Source: Candidatus Sulfopaludibacter sp. SbA3 (GTDB lineage: Bacteria; Pseudomonadota; Alphaproteobacteria; Caulobacterales; Hyphomonadaceae). From it: a stretch of DNA of 64,000 nucleotides. A program made the position numbers and the translations under genes. Below, piece after piece: positions 7,924 through 16,767 of this stretch. The notes below the pieces were generated by a model, which ran no database searches, was not told where the DNA came from, and saw only the letters and a list, made by a program, of their open reading frames with translations. The stretch covers positions 62,001 through 126,000 of the forward strand of contig CAMDAC010000003.1 in assembly GCA_945888325.1 (NCBI GenBank), read 5' to 3'. Each line of letters opens with the position of its first letter. Position 1 is the stretch's first letter.

Positions 7924-10641
7924 TCACTTGGCGCCGTCTTTGAGCGCTGCCTGTGCCGCCGCAAGACGGGCAATCGGCACCCGGTAGGGCGAGCAGGAGA
8001 CGTAATCGAGGCCCGCGCGGTGACAGAATTCCACCGAGGCGGGGTCGCCGCCATGTTCGCCGCAAATTCCGAGCTTGATGCCCGGGCGCGTACGCCGGCC
8101 GCGCTCGGCCGCCATCTTCACCAGCTCGCCGACGCCTTCCTGGTCCAGCGTGACGAAGGGATCCTTCTCGTAGATGCCCTTCTCGGAATAGACCTGCAGG
8201 AAGCGACCAGCATCATCGCGGCTGATGCCCAAGGTCGTCTGCGTCAGGTCGTTGGTGCCGAATGAGAAGAAGGCGGCCGACTGGGCGATCTCGCCCGCCT
8301 GCAGCGCGGCGCGCGGCAACTCGATCATGGTGCCGACGGTATAGTCGACCACGGTGCCGGTTTCCTTGAACACCTTCTGCGCGGTCTCGTCGACGAGCGC
8401 CTTGAGGATCGCCAGCTCGCGCTGCGTCGCCACCAGCGGGATCATCACTTCCGGCACCGGCTTCAGCTTGCCTTCTTTCGCAACGTTGACGGCCGCCTCG
8501 AAAATGGCGCGGGCCTGCATCTCGTAGATTTCGGGATAGGTGATGCCGAGGCGGCAGCCGCGGTGACCCAGCATCGGATTGCTCTCGTGCAGGTCATGCG
8601 CGCGGCGGCGCAGTTCCTCGGCATTGATGCCGGAGGCTTTCGCCACGTTGGCAATATCTTCATCCGTATGCGGCAGGAACTCGTGCAGGGGCGGATCAAG
8701 CAGACGGATCGTCGCCGGGCGGTCACCCAGGATGCGGAAGATTTCCTCGAAGTCCGAGCGCTGCATTGGCAGGAGTTTTGCGAGCGCTTCGCGGCGGCCT
8801 TTCTCGTCATTCGACAGGATCATCGAACGCACCGCCGGGATGCGCTCCTCGTCGAAGAACATGTGCTCCGTGCGGCAAAGGCCGACGCCCTCGGCGCCGA
8901 ACTCGACGGCGGTGCGGGTGTCCAGCGGCGTTTCCGCGTTGGCGCGCACCTTGAGGCGGCGCACCTTGTCGGCCCAGCCCATCAGCTCGCCGAAATCGCC
9001 CGACAGGTCCGGCTTGATCAGCGCGATTGCGCCCGCCATCACGCGGCCGGTGCCGCCATCGATGGTGACCACGTCGCCCTTCTTGAACACACGTCCGCGC
9101 ACGCTGAACTCGCCGCGCGCCGTGTCGATCTTGAGGTCGCTGGCGCCGCAAACGCAGGGCCGGCCCATGCCGCGCGCGACGACGGCTGCGTGGCTCGTCA
9201 TGCCGCCGCGGGCCGTGACGATGGCGCGGGCCGCATGCATGCCCTTGATGTCATCCGGGCTCGTCTCGACGCGCACCAGGATCACATCCTCGCCCTTGGC
9301 CGCGAGCAGGAAGGCCTCGTCGGAATCGAACACGACCTTGCCGACGGCTGCGCCGGGGCTGGCGGGCAGGCCTTTCACGATCACGTCGTAAGGCTTGCCG
9401 CCGGCTTTCTTGTTCTCGTCATCGCTCGGGATGCGCGGGTGGAGGAGCTGGTCGAGCTGCGCGGGGTCGAGCCGCAGCAGCGCTTCCTTTTCCGAGATCA
9501 GCTTCTCGCGCACCATGTCGACCGCGATCTTCACGGCAGCGGCGGCGGTGCGTTTGCCGTTGCGGGTCTGCAGCATGTAGAGGCGGCCGGCTTCGACCGT
9601 GAACTCGATGTCCTGCATGTCCTTGTAGTGATGCTCGAGCTTGGCGGCGACGTCGCGCAGCTGCTTGTAGACTTCCGGCATCGCGTCCTCGAGCGGCTTG
9701 TCGCCGGAGCCGAGCGTGGCGGCGCGTTCGCGCGAGATCGGGGCCGGAGTGCGGATGCCCGCGACCACGTCTTCGCCCTGCGCGTTGATCAGGTATTCGC
9801 CGTAGAAGATTGCCTGCCCGTTCGACGGGTCGCGCGTAAAGGCAACGCCGGTCGCAGATGTCTCGCCCAGGTTTCCGAACACCATGGCCTGCACGTTGAC
9901 GGCGGTGCCCCAGTCTTCCGGAATGTCGTTGAGCTTGCGGTAGATGATGGCGCGGTCGCTCATCCAGCTGTTGAACACGGCCGAGATGGCGCCCCAGAGC
10001 TGCTCGCGCGGATCTTCCGGGAACGGACGGCCGAGTTCCTTCTGCACCGCCGCCTTGTAGCGCACGATCACCTGTTTCCAGTTATCGGCCGTCAGGTCGG
10101 TGTCGAGATCGAGGCCTTCGCGCTCTTTATAATCATCCAGGATATGCTCGAACTCGTCATGGCCGAGGCCGAGGACGACGTTCGAATACATCTGGATGAA
10201 GCGGCGATAGCTGTCATAGGCGAACCGGTCGCCGGCGAGGCTCGCAAGGCCTTCGGCGACGGCTTCGTTGAGGCCGAGGTTCAGCACGGTGTCCATCATG
10301 CCCGGCATCGAGGCGCGGGCGCCCGAGCGCACGGAGACGAGCAGCGGGTTGGCCGGATCGCCGAAGCCCTTGCCGGACTGGCGCTCGAGGCTTTCGAGGG
10401 CGGCGTTCACTTCGGCTTCGAGGCCGGCCGGGTAAGCGCGCCCGGTCTGGTAATAGGCGACGCAGACGGCGGTGGAGATGGTGAAGCCCGGAGGCACCGG
10501 CAGGCCGAGTTTCGCCATTTCGGCGAGGTTGGCGCCCTTGCCGCCCAGCAGGTTCTTCATCGAGGCATCGCCGTCCGCGGTGCCGCCTCCGAAGGCATAG
10601 ACCCAGGTTTGCTCTGCGCCCTTGCGTGCCGCTTCAGCCAT
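7924..10641 (-). CDS. ppdK: Pyruvate, phosphate dikinase
   Basis: Interconverts pyruvate + ATP + Pi with PEP + AMP + PPi, used in gluconeogenesis or PPi-dependent glycolysis. 905 aa, full length. Domains: N-terminal ATP-grasp (LLGGKGANLAEM near 31, MPGMMDTVLNLG), swivelling phosphohistidine domain with GGMTSHAAVVARGMGRPCV, and C-terminal PEP-binding TIM barrel with SFGTNDLTQ and the catalytic Cys in GICGEHGGDP. Located 190 bp downstream of glyS on the same strand. A LacI-type palindrome lies 120 bp upstream of its start. Confidence 0.97.
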   Translation of the reverse strand: MAEAARKGAEQTWVYAFGGGTADGDASMKNLLGGKGANLAEMAKLGLPVPPGFTISTAVCVAYYQTGRAYPAGLEAEVNAALESLERQSGKGFGDPANPLLVSVRSGARASMPGMMDTVLNLGLNEAVAEGLASLAGDRFAYDSYRRFIQMYSNVVLGLGHDEFEHILDDYKEREGLDLDTDLTADNWKQVIVRYKAAVQKELGRPFPEDPREQLWGAISAVFNSWMSDRAIIYRKLNDIPEDWGTAVNVQAMVFGNLGETSATGVAFTRDPSNGQAIFYGEYLINAQGEDVVAGIRTPAPISRERAATLGSGDKPLEDAMPEVYKQLRDVAAKLEHHYKDMQDIEFTVEAGRLYMLQTRNGKRTAAAAVKIAVDMVREKLISEKEALLRLDPAQLDQLLHPRIPSDDENKKAGGKPYDVIVKGLPASPGAAVGKVVFDSDEAFLLAAKGEDVILVRVETSPDDIKGMHAARAIVTARGGMTSHAAVVARGMGRPCVCGASDLKIDTARGEFSVRGRVFKKGDVVTIDGGTGRVMAGAIALIKPDLSGDFGELMGWADKVRRLKVRANAETPLDTRTAVEFGAEGVGLCRTEHMFFDEERIPAVRSMILSNDEKGRREALAKLLPMQRSDFEEIFRILGDRPATIRLLDPPLHEFLPHTDEDIANVAKASGINAEELRRRAHDLHESNPMLGHRGCRLGITYPEIYEMQARAIFEAAVNVAKEGKLKPVPEVMIPLVATQRELAILKALVDETAQKVFKETGTVVDYTVGTMIELPRAALQAGEIAQSAAFFSFGTNDLTQTTLGISRDDAGRFLQVYSEKGIYEKDPFVTLDQEGVGELVKMAAERGRRTRPGIKLGICGEHGGDPASVEFCHRAGLDYVSCSPYRVPIARLAAAQAALKDGAK

Positions 10642-10760
10642 GCCAAATCGCCTTCCGTGTAAACTTTATATACCGGTGAATTCTATCCGCCCGGATCGTT
10701 TGCAAGTCCTATGCTGCATCGCACCTGTCATGAGAAGAGCGCGTTTCGTCTCCGGGGCGA

Positions 10761-10776
10761 TTGACAACGTTGTTAA
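10761..10776. promoter_or_regulatory. LacI/GalR-like palindrome upstream of ppdK
   Basis: TTGACAACGTTGTTAA is a 16-bp dyad with a single mismatched pair and a central CG, the form of many LacI-family operators. It lies about 120 bp before the ppdK start and 70 bp downstream of the glyS stop on the minus strand. Regulator unknown; assignment is by shape only. Confidence 0.45.
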
Positions 10777-10831
10777 TTCGCCTCTCAGGGTATGTACCGA
10801 CGCCCTGCAGTACCGAACCGGAACACCTTGG

Positions 10832-13051
10832 TTAACCCTCGATTTTCGAGAAATCGGCGACCTTGTGGAGCGCGTCCCGCACCGCCACGAGCAGAGCCAG
10901 CCGGTTGGCGCGCACAGCCGCGTCCGAATCGTTGACCATCACGCCTTCGAAAAAGGCATCGACCGGCGCCCGAAGACCGGCGAGAACCTTCATCGCTCCG
11001 GCGAAATCTTCCTTCGCCAGAGGCGCCTCAAGAGCTGCCTCGGCAGTGGTCACCGATTTCCAGAGGGCCTGCTCGGCTGCGGGTCCCTTGGCGATGAGCG
11101 CGGGATCGACGGAGAGGTTCTCCGGCAGAGCGCCCTTCTTCTCTTCGGCCTTCAGGATGTTGGCCGCGCGCTTGTACCCCGCGAGCAGCGTCGCGCCGTC
11201 TTCCGTTTCGAGGAAGGCGCCGAGCGCCTCGACGCGCTTCACGATGAGGACGAGATCGCACCGGCCTGGCATTTCCAGACAAGCATCGATCCAGTCGTGC
11301 CGCGCGCCGCGTTCGCGCAGGTACACTTTCAGCCGGTCATGCAGGAAATCCAGGAGGTCATCGCTGACAGAGGGATCATGCGCCGAGACACGTTCTGCCC
11401 AGTCTGGAAGCCCCCCTTCAATCGAGGTCAGGGCGGACTGTGCCTGGTCGCTGAAGACACCTTCATTCATGATTGCGCGCGCAAGCGCAGACAGTGACGG
11501 CGAGGACCAGTCGGCGTTCCGCGGACCCACCTGATGTTTCAGAACCTGCGCATCATTGAACCGGTCGAGGCTGAAACGCAGATCATTGTCGAGGATCAAG
11601 CGAACGACCCCCAATGCGGCGCGGCGAAGCGCGAAAGGATCTTTCGACCCGGTCGGCTTCTCTCCGATCACCCAAAAACCTGTGAGCGTATCGAGCTTGT
11701 CGGCCAGCGCGACCGCCACTGCGACCGGCTCTGAGGGCACAGCATCGTTCGGCCCTTGCGGTTTGTAGTGGTCGCGGATCGCGTCGGCGACGTTCGGCTT
11801 CTCGCCGGCCGCGAGCGCATAATACCGCCCCATCACGCCCTGTAGTTCCGGGAATTCGCCAACCATCTCGGACACGAGGTCCGCCTTCGCCAGCCGCGCC
11901 GCACGCTCGGCAAGCGCTGGGTCGGCGCCGACTTTCGGCGCGAGTTCCCGCGCGAGCGCCGCCACGCGCTCGACCTTGTCGCCGAGCGAGCCCAGTTCTT
12001 CCTTGAACGCGATGGTCTTCAGCTTCTCGGCCATCACGTCGAGCGGTGTCGCCTTGTCCTTCTCCCAGAAGAAGCGCGCATCCGACAGGCGCGCCGAGAG
12101 CACCCGCGCGTTGCCTTCGGCAATCGCCGCGCCGCCATCGCTGGCCGTGATGTTGGCCACCACGATGAAGTTCGGCGCAAGGCCTTCCGTACCCGGACGG
12201 CGCACCGCGAAATACTTCTGGTGCGTGCGCATCGACAGCTTGATCACTTCCAGCGGCAGGTCGAGGAAGGATGGGTCCATCTGGCCCAGCACGACCACCG
12301 GCCATTCGGCAAGGCCCGTCACTTCTTCCAGCAGCCCTTCATCCGGCACCAGCTCCAGCCCGGCCTTGCCGCAAACGTCCGCAATCCCCTCAAGGATTCG
12401 CGCGCGCCGGTCGGCCCGCGACAGGATCACATGGCCCTTGCCTTCCAGCTGTTTCTTGTAGTCCGCCCAGGATTCGACCGTGTACGGACCACGCCCGTGA
12501 ACACGGTGCCCCTCGGTCAGGTTGCCGCTCGCAATCCCGCCCACTTCGAGCGGCACAACCGCGCCGTCGAGAATGCAGACAATCTTCTGCAGCGGACGCA
12601 CCCAGCGCAGGTCGCCGTCCGCCGTCCGCATCGATTTCGGCCAGTTGAACCCGCGCACGATAGCCGGCACGGCCTCGGCGATCACGTCGACGGCGTCGCG
12701 CCCCGGCACAGAGATATAGGCGACATAGGAGTCGCCCTTCTTGGGATCGGAGACGATGCTCGCCTGGTCGATCGAGGTCAGCCCCGCGCCGCGCAGGAAG
12801 CCTGCAATCGCCTGCTCCGGCGCGCCGACCTTCGGGCCCTTTTTCTCCTCGCGCACGTCTGCCGAACGGGCGTCGAGCCCCTCGATCACCGCCGTCAGAC
12901 GGCGGGGGCCGGACACCGCAAACGCGCGTTTCCAGCTGAGGCCGGCTTCCTTCAGCCGCGCGGTCAACGCGGCGAGAAGATCAGCCTCGGCCTTCGCCTG
13001 CATGCGCGCAGGAATTTCCTCGGAAAAGAGTTCGAGCAGGAGTTCAGCCAT
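10832..13051 (-). CDS. glyS: Glycyl-tRNA synthetase beta subunit
   Basis: Beta chain of the bacterial alpha2-beta2 glycyl-tRNA synthetase, needed for tRNA-Gly recognition. 739 aa, somewhat longer than the common ~690. The N-terminus MAELLLELFSEEIPARMQ is diagnostic, and GLAEWPVVVLGQ, HQKYFAV and the C-terminal anticodon-binding-like region with FFEGVMVN are all present. On the same strand as glyQ but separated from it by two exported-protein genes. ppdK follows. Confidence 0.96.
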   Translation of the reverse strand: MAELLLELFSEEIPARMQAKAEADLLAALTARLKEAGLSWKRAFAVSGPRRLTAVIEGLDARSADVREEKKGPKVGAPEQAIAGFLRGAGLTSIDQASIVSDPKKGDSYVAYISVPGRDAVDVIAEAVPAIVRGFNWPKSMRTADGDLRWVRPLQKIVCILDGAVVPLEVGGIASGNLTEGHRVHGRGPYTVESWADYKKQLEGKGHVILSRADRRARILEGIADVCGKAGLELVPDEGLLEEVTGLAEWPVVVLGQMDPSFLDLPLEVIKLSMRTHQKYFAVRRPGTEGLAPNFIVVANITASDGGAAIAEGNARVLSARLSDARFFWEKDKATPLDVMAEKLKTIAFKEELGSLGDKVERVAALARELAPKVGADPALAERAARLAKADLVSEMVGEFPELQGVMGRYYALAAGEKPNVADAIRDHYKPQGPNDAVPSEPVAVAVALADKLDTLTGFWVIGEKPTGSKDPFALRRAALGVVRLILDNDLRFSLDRFNDAQVLKHQVGPRNADWSSPSLSALARAIMNEGVFSDQAQSALTSIEGGLPDWAERVSAHDPSVSDDLLDFLHDRLKVYLRERGARHDWIDACLEMPGRCDLVLIVKRVEALGAFLETEDGATLLAGYKRAANILKAEEKKGALPENLSVDPALIAKGPAAEQALWKSVTTAEAALEAPLAKEDFAGAMKVLAGLRAPVDAFFEGVMVNDSDAAVRANRLALLVAVRDALHKVADFSKIEG

Positions 13052-13123
13052 GGGGCCCCGGCGGCAGGAGTTTCGCGTGGGTCACGGCATAGTCGCGCCC
13101 GCGCCGGGGTCAAGTGCGCCCCG

Positions 13124-13669
13124 TCAAACCCCGCAGGTTCCGGAAATCGCCCTGACCGGGCGCGCCGCGGGCTTTGTCACGGTCGCCGTGCCCTCATATT
13201 CCTTCGACTCAAATTCCTTTGCCGTCTCGGTCACGTGCATCTCGATCTGCAAGCCGCGCTCTGCGTTCTTGTAAACCCAGACCTGCGGCGAGGCGTCTTC
13301 GGCCTTGGAAACCTGCGTCAGCGCGACCGCCTCGCCTTCGATCCCGACATGCGCGGGGGCCTGCACGCCGGCGATCTCGGTCACGAAGACGCGCTCGTGC
13401 CGCAACCCATCGTCCCCGATGGTGAAGAAGCTGCAGTAGATTTCATTCGTCGCGGGCGTGAACGCAGTGAGAGCCAGTGGATCAGCGTCTAGAGGCTGAG
13501 CAGCCGCCTCCGCGCCGGCTTCCGGTCCGCTTGGAAACGACGGCTCGACGGGGGTTTCGAGCGTTGGTTCGACCGGGACAGCGCCAGGATCCGGCGCATC
13601 CTCGGCCGGGCTGCAGGCCGCCAGGCCGGCGGCCAGCAGGAGCGGGACAAGGGCAAATGCAGGTTTCAT
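13124..13669 (-). CDS. Lipoprotein of unknown function
   Basis: 181 aa. MKPAFALVPLLLAAGLAAC is a lipoprotein signal with lipobox LAAC, so Cys-19 should be lipidated. Next comes a Pro/Glu-rich linker (about 20-65) and then a small globular region with a YCSFF segment and a terminal GTCGV that could form a disulphide. Family not recognised. GGAGCC..CC lies before the ATG (AGGAGCCCCTCCG on the coding strand). It lies between glyQ and glyS, 72 bp before glyS, so may share their transcript. Confidence 0.8.
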   Translation of the reverse strand: MKPAFALVPLLLAAGLAACSPAEDAPDPGAVPVEPTLETPVEPSFPSGPEAGAEAAAQPLDADPLALTAFTPATNEIYCSFFTIGDDGLRHERVFVTEIAGVQAPAHVGIEGEAVALTQVSKAEDASPQVWVYKNAERGLQIEMHVTETAKEFESKEYEGTATVTKPAARPVRAISGTCGV

Positions 13670-13745
13670 CGGAGGGGCTCCTTTAAGTCATCAACGCCCC
13701 TCCGCGACACTGGTTCAATCGAACCCGCAATTTGCCGCTTAACGG

Positions 13746-14060
13746 CTAGTGGCGGCGGTCGATCCGGTCTTCCCGGCGATCGAGCACGTTCTCGGCGCGG
13801 TCGAGGCGGTCCTCGATCACATCGCGCGGGCCGTGGTCATAGGCCTCGTCACGGCGGCTTTCGCGGCGATCCACCTTGTTCTCGAAGCGGTCGAGACGGT
13901 CTTCAGCGAGGTCAGCGCGGCTGCCTTGCGCAATGTCGCCGCGCACTTCGGCGGCGGTGAGGCGGTGGTCAATCCGGCCGAGGCGTTCGGCGGGGCCGGC
14001 GAGTGCAGCCGGAGCGGCAAAGGCCGCAATCAGGGCAGCGGCGATCAGGGGTTTGAACAT
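13746..14060 (-). CDS. Small secreted protein with Arg/Asp-rich tandem repeats
   Basis: 104 aa. Signal peptide MFKPLIAAALIAAFAAPAALA (cleavage near residue 21). The mature part is almost all charged, with two 20-residue repeats at 53-72 and 83-102 (pattern EDRLDR.EN..DRRE.R.D), one every 30 residues; predicted helical. The ATG at 14060 has AAGGAGG eight bases upstream, better than the upstream frame start at 14102. Function unknown; a surface-binding or periplasmic buffering role would be a guess. Between glyQ and the lipoprotein gene. Confidence 0.8.
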   Translation of the reverse strand: MFKPLIAAALIAAFAAPAALAGPAERLGRIDHRLTAAEVRGDIAQGSRADLAEDRLDRFENKVDRRESRRDEAYDHGPRDVIEDRLDRAENVLDRREDRIDRRH

Positions 14061-14191
14061 GGTGGTCCTCCTTGAGATACATGACCCGTTCGTCCGGATC
14101 ATGCGGCTTCAACGGAGGCCGGGCGTTGCTTCCGTCGCAGGGAAGCAAAAAAATCTGTGCTTAATGCACTGATTTTTATATGAATATCTGT

Positions 14192-15085
14192 TCAGGTTGC
14201 GGACTGGGTCTCCGCCCACTGCGCCGCGGCGCCGCGCGCCAGGTCGCGAACGCGCGCGATGTAGGCCTGCCGCTCGGTCGGCGAAATCGCGCCGCGGGCG
14301 TCGATCAGGTTGAACGTGTGCGAGGCTTTCAGCGCGTAGTCATACGCCGGCAGCGGCTTGCCCGCCGCGCGCAGGGCGTTCGACTGGTTCTCGCAATCGG
14401 CAAACCAGCGCTTCAGCATCTCGACATCCGAATGCTCGAAATTGAACGCGCTCTGCTGGCGCTCGTTCTCGAGGAACACGTCGCCATAGGTCAGCGGCAC
14501 GGCAGAGGCCGGGTCGTTGAAGGGCAGATCGTACACCCGGTCGACGCCGAAGACGTACATGGCGAGGCGCTCAAGGCCATAGGTCAGCTCGCCGGAGACC
14601 GGCGCCACGTCGAGGCCGCCGACCTGCTGGAAGTAGGTGTACTGGGACACTTCCATCCCGTCGCACCAGACTTCCCAGCCGAGCCCCCAGGCGCCGACAG
14701 TCGGGTTCTCCCAGTCGTCTTCCACGAAGCGGATGTCGTGCACCATCGGGTCGATCCCGATGCGGTAGAGGCTTTCGAGATAGAGGTCCTGCAGGTTCGC
14801 CGGGTTCGGCTTCAGGATCACCTGGAATTGGTAATAGTGGCCCAGCCGGTTGGGGTTCTCGCCGTAGCGCCCGTCTTTCGGACGGCGAGATGGCTGCACG
14901 TAAGCCGCGCGCCAGTTCTTCGGCCCCAGCGCGCGCAGCACCGTTGCGGGATGCAGCGTCCCGGCGCCGACTTCCATGTCATAGGGCTGCAGGATCGCGC
15001 AGCCCTGCGCCGCCCAATAGGTCTGCAGCGTCAGGATCAGATCCTGGAAGGATTTCGGTTTGGCATGGGCTTTGGGCGCGGGCAT
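14192..15085 (-). CDS. glyQ: Glycyl-tRNA synthetase alpha subunit
   Basis: Catalytic class II chain making glycyl-tRNA with GlyS. 297 aa, usual size. Diagnostic features: [18 protein letters not shown] at the N-terminus, [42 protein letters not shown] and [10 protein letters not shown] (motif 3-like). The gene is the first of a minus-strand set glyQ, secreted repeat protein, lipoprotein, glyS. Confidence 0.97.
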   Translation of the reverse strand: MPAPKAHAKPKSFQDLILTLQTYWAAQGCAILQPYDMEVGAGTLHPATVLRALGPKNWRAAYVQPSRRPKDGRYGENPNRLGHYYQFQVILKPNPANLQDLYLESLYRIGIDPMVHDIRFVEDDWENPTVGAWGLGWEVWCDGMEVSQYTYFQQVGGLDVAPVSGELTYGLERLAMYVFGVDRVYDLPFNDPASAVPLTYGDVFLENERQQSAFNFEHSDVEMLKRWFADCENQSNALRAAGKPLPAYDYALKASHTFNLIDARGAISPTERQAYIARVRDLARGAAAQWAETQSAT

Positions 15086-15147
15086 GGACGGCTCACCGGT
15101 CTGGGAAATCCCGGCCTAGCGCCAAGCCTGCGGCCGCGCAACCGGTC

Positions 15148-15258
15148 TCACTTTTCCTTCGGGCCGCGCGGACTGTTGTGGTCGCGCTGGCCAAACCAGC
15201 CGACCCAGGCAATCGCAACGCCGGCGATCAGGCTTCCGATGAACAGCAGTGTGAACAT
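15148..15258 (-). CDS. 36-residue single-pass membrane mini-protein
   Basis: Short frame MFTLLFIGSLIAGVAIAWVG then WFGQRDHNSPRGPKEK, stop. Residues 1-22 form one hydrophobic helix, followed by a hydrophilic basic tail, the layout of known small inner-membrane proteins. GGAGG lies nine bases before the ATG. It occupies the gap between glyQ and the methyltransferase gene, 62 bp upstream of glyQ on the same strand. Function unknown. Confidence 0.6.
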   Translation of the reverse strand: MFTLLFIGSLIAGVAIAWVGWFGQRDHNSPRGPKEK

Positions 15259-15331
15259 GGCACGTGTCCTCCGATGTCCCCCACAATTGAGGTTGGGTAC
15301 CGGCGCCCGCATTGCAAGCTAAATCGAACCG

Positions 15332-16084
15332 CTACCAGTCGATCCCGAGCCCTTCGACGATGGCCTGGGCCGCCGGCGTCCGCGCGCTTCCATCCGGCTC
15401 ATGCGTCACCAGCGGCGCGAGCAGCGTTAGCGGACCCCGCTTCAGCCCCTTTCTCGCCCGCACCAGCACTCGCCGGGCTGGCTCGTCGGCTTTGGATGCC
15501 ATCGGCAGGACAGTGATCTCCCCGGCCTGCCGGTCCAGCTGGGCCAGCAGCCGCGCCAGTTCCGCAGCGCGGTGGATGAGGATCACCGGCGCCCGGGGCT
15601 TGGCGGCAAACAGCATGGCCTTTACCCAGCCGTCCAGCGGCAGGCTCTCGATGTACGCCCCCGCCTTGCCCTCGCCGGGCGCGGAAATCTTGCCCGGCTC
15701 GAAATAGGGCGGGTTCGCAAACACCAGGTCGAACCGGTTTTCACGTGCCGCCGCCCAGCCGGACGCCTCAGCGGTCTCGATGACGATCCGTTCTGCAAAC
15801 GCGTTCTGCGCAGCGCCTTCGCGCGCCCGGGCCGCCGCCGCCGCATCCTGCTCGACCCCCGTAAAGTGGACGCAAGACAAGCGGAACGCCGCGGGCAGCA
15901 ACGCCCCGCCGGATCCGCACCCAAGTTCCAGCGCCTCGCCCTTGTCCAGGGCTGGCAAGGCGGCGGCCAGCGCCAGCGAGTCAAAACCGGCGCGGAATCC
16001 AGCCTCCGGTTGAAAGAGCGTCACCCGCCCCTGATAGACGGTGTCCTCAGTTGTCCGTTGAAGCGGCGCGCGGTCTTCGCTCAT
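15332..16084 (-). CDS. TrmN6-like adenine-N6 methyltransferase
   Basis: 250 aa SAM-dependent methyltransferase of the COG4123 family, which includes the E. coli tRNA1(Val) A37 N6-methyltransferase. The N-terminus holds TEDTVYQGRVTLFQPEAGFR, then LELGCGSGGALLP (SAM motif I) and FANPPYFEPG, the NPPY motif of N6-adenine methylation. The C-terminal half has VILIHRAAEL. The exact tRNA target is inferred from the family. It is followed by the 36-residue membrane gene. Confidence 0.85.
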   Translation of the reverse strand: MSEDRAPLQRTTEDTVYQGRVTLFQPEAGFRAGFDSLALAAALPALDKGEALELGCGSGGALLPAAFRLSCVHFTGVEQDAAAAARAREGAAQNAFAERIVIETAEASGWAAARENRFDLVFANPPYFEPGKISAPGEGKAGAYIESLPLDGWVKAMLFAAKPRAPVILIHRAAELARLLAQLDRQAGEITVLPMASKADEPARRVLVRARKGLKRGPLTLLAPLVTHEPDGSARTPAAQAIVEGLGIDW

Positions 16085-16114
16085 GCGCCGACTTCAATCA
16101 TGCCTGCACCGGCG

Positions 16115-16471
16115 TCAACAGATCCAGGACGAGTTCCAGCCATACCCCGGATGATTGTACATGACGTATGATGTCTCGCCGTAGGATATCCCGGCATCAT
16201 AGACATCGCCATCATCATAAGTGACCGTGATTTCGGCATAGTCGTTCGCGTAGCTGACGAAGTAGATGTAGCCCTGCCCTCCGCTAACCCCTGAATACTC
16301 CATAAGGTAGCCATCACCTGAACTGCATTCCAGCGGCTGGCTTTGCGATTGGTCGGGCCAAGTTGTACCATTTGCTTCCTGCAGGCCGACATTCAGCGCT
16401 GCGAGGTCAGTGGATGAACATCCCGCCAGCAAGACCAACCCTGCAACGGCTGGCAGTATACACGTCCGCAT
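16115..16471 (-). CDS. Small Tyr/Gly-rich lipoprotein of unknown function
   Basis: 118 aa. MRTCILPAVAGLVLLAGC carries a clear lipobox LAGC, so Cys-18 is the lipid site. The mature part is rich in Tyr, Gly, Ser and Asp and has a C-terminal WNSSWIC whose Cys could pair with the Cys in PLECSSG. No family recognised. Base composition is a little lower in GC than the flanks. Alone on the minus strand between the methyltransferase and DUF2007 genes. Confidence 0.75.
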   Translation of the reverse strand: MRTCILPAVAGLVLLAGCSSTDLAALNVGLQEANGTTWPDQSQSQPLECSSGDGYLMEYSGVSGGQGYIYFVSYANDYAEITVTYDDGDVYDAGISYGETSYVMYNHPGYGWNSSWIC

Positions 16472-16560
16472 ACCGAATCTCCTTGTTTAAACAAGGATAC
16501 TTGTCCCCGAACAAGATGGGTGGACAAGTCAGAAAAAGACCCGCGCAAGGGTTGACGGTT

Positions 16561-16767
16561 TCATCCCTGCTCCACCCCGACCAGCGCGAGCCGCGCCCGC
16601 GCGAGCTGGGTGTCCTTCACCAGGATGCGCGGCGGAAAGACGCCGATATTGCCTTCCACCGCCGAAATATGCCGGTCGAGCACGAAGTATTCGACGCCGG
16701 CCTCGGCCAGCAGGTGTTCGACATAAGACAGTTTTACCGGATCATTCGTCCGGAACACCTCTTCCAT
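16561..16767 (-). CDS. DUF2007-family small protein
   Basis: 68 aa, matching the DUF2007 ('putative signal transducing protein') family: start MEEVFRTNDPVKLSYVEHLL, middle AGVEYFVLDRH, end ILVKDTQLARARLAL. The fold is a single beta-alpha-beta unit of unknown role. Its ATG shares one base with the stop of the lipoprotein gene upstream (TGATG), so the two are translationally coupled. Confidence 0.85.
   Translation of the reverse strand: MEEVFRTNDPVKLSYVEHLLAEAGVEYFVLDRHISAVEGNIGVFPPRILVKDTQLARARLALVGVEQG

Noticed and set aside
8563-10662. 699-codon plus-strand frame opposite ppdK
   Set aside because: Antisense shadow; ppdK is certain and the product is compositionally biased to His, Arg, Ala and Asp.
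14126-14148. Stem TTGCTTCC...GGAAGCAA next to an A run
   Set aside because: Considered as a terminator, but for the minus-strand genes the T run is on the wrong side of the stem, and no plus-strand gene ends here.
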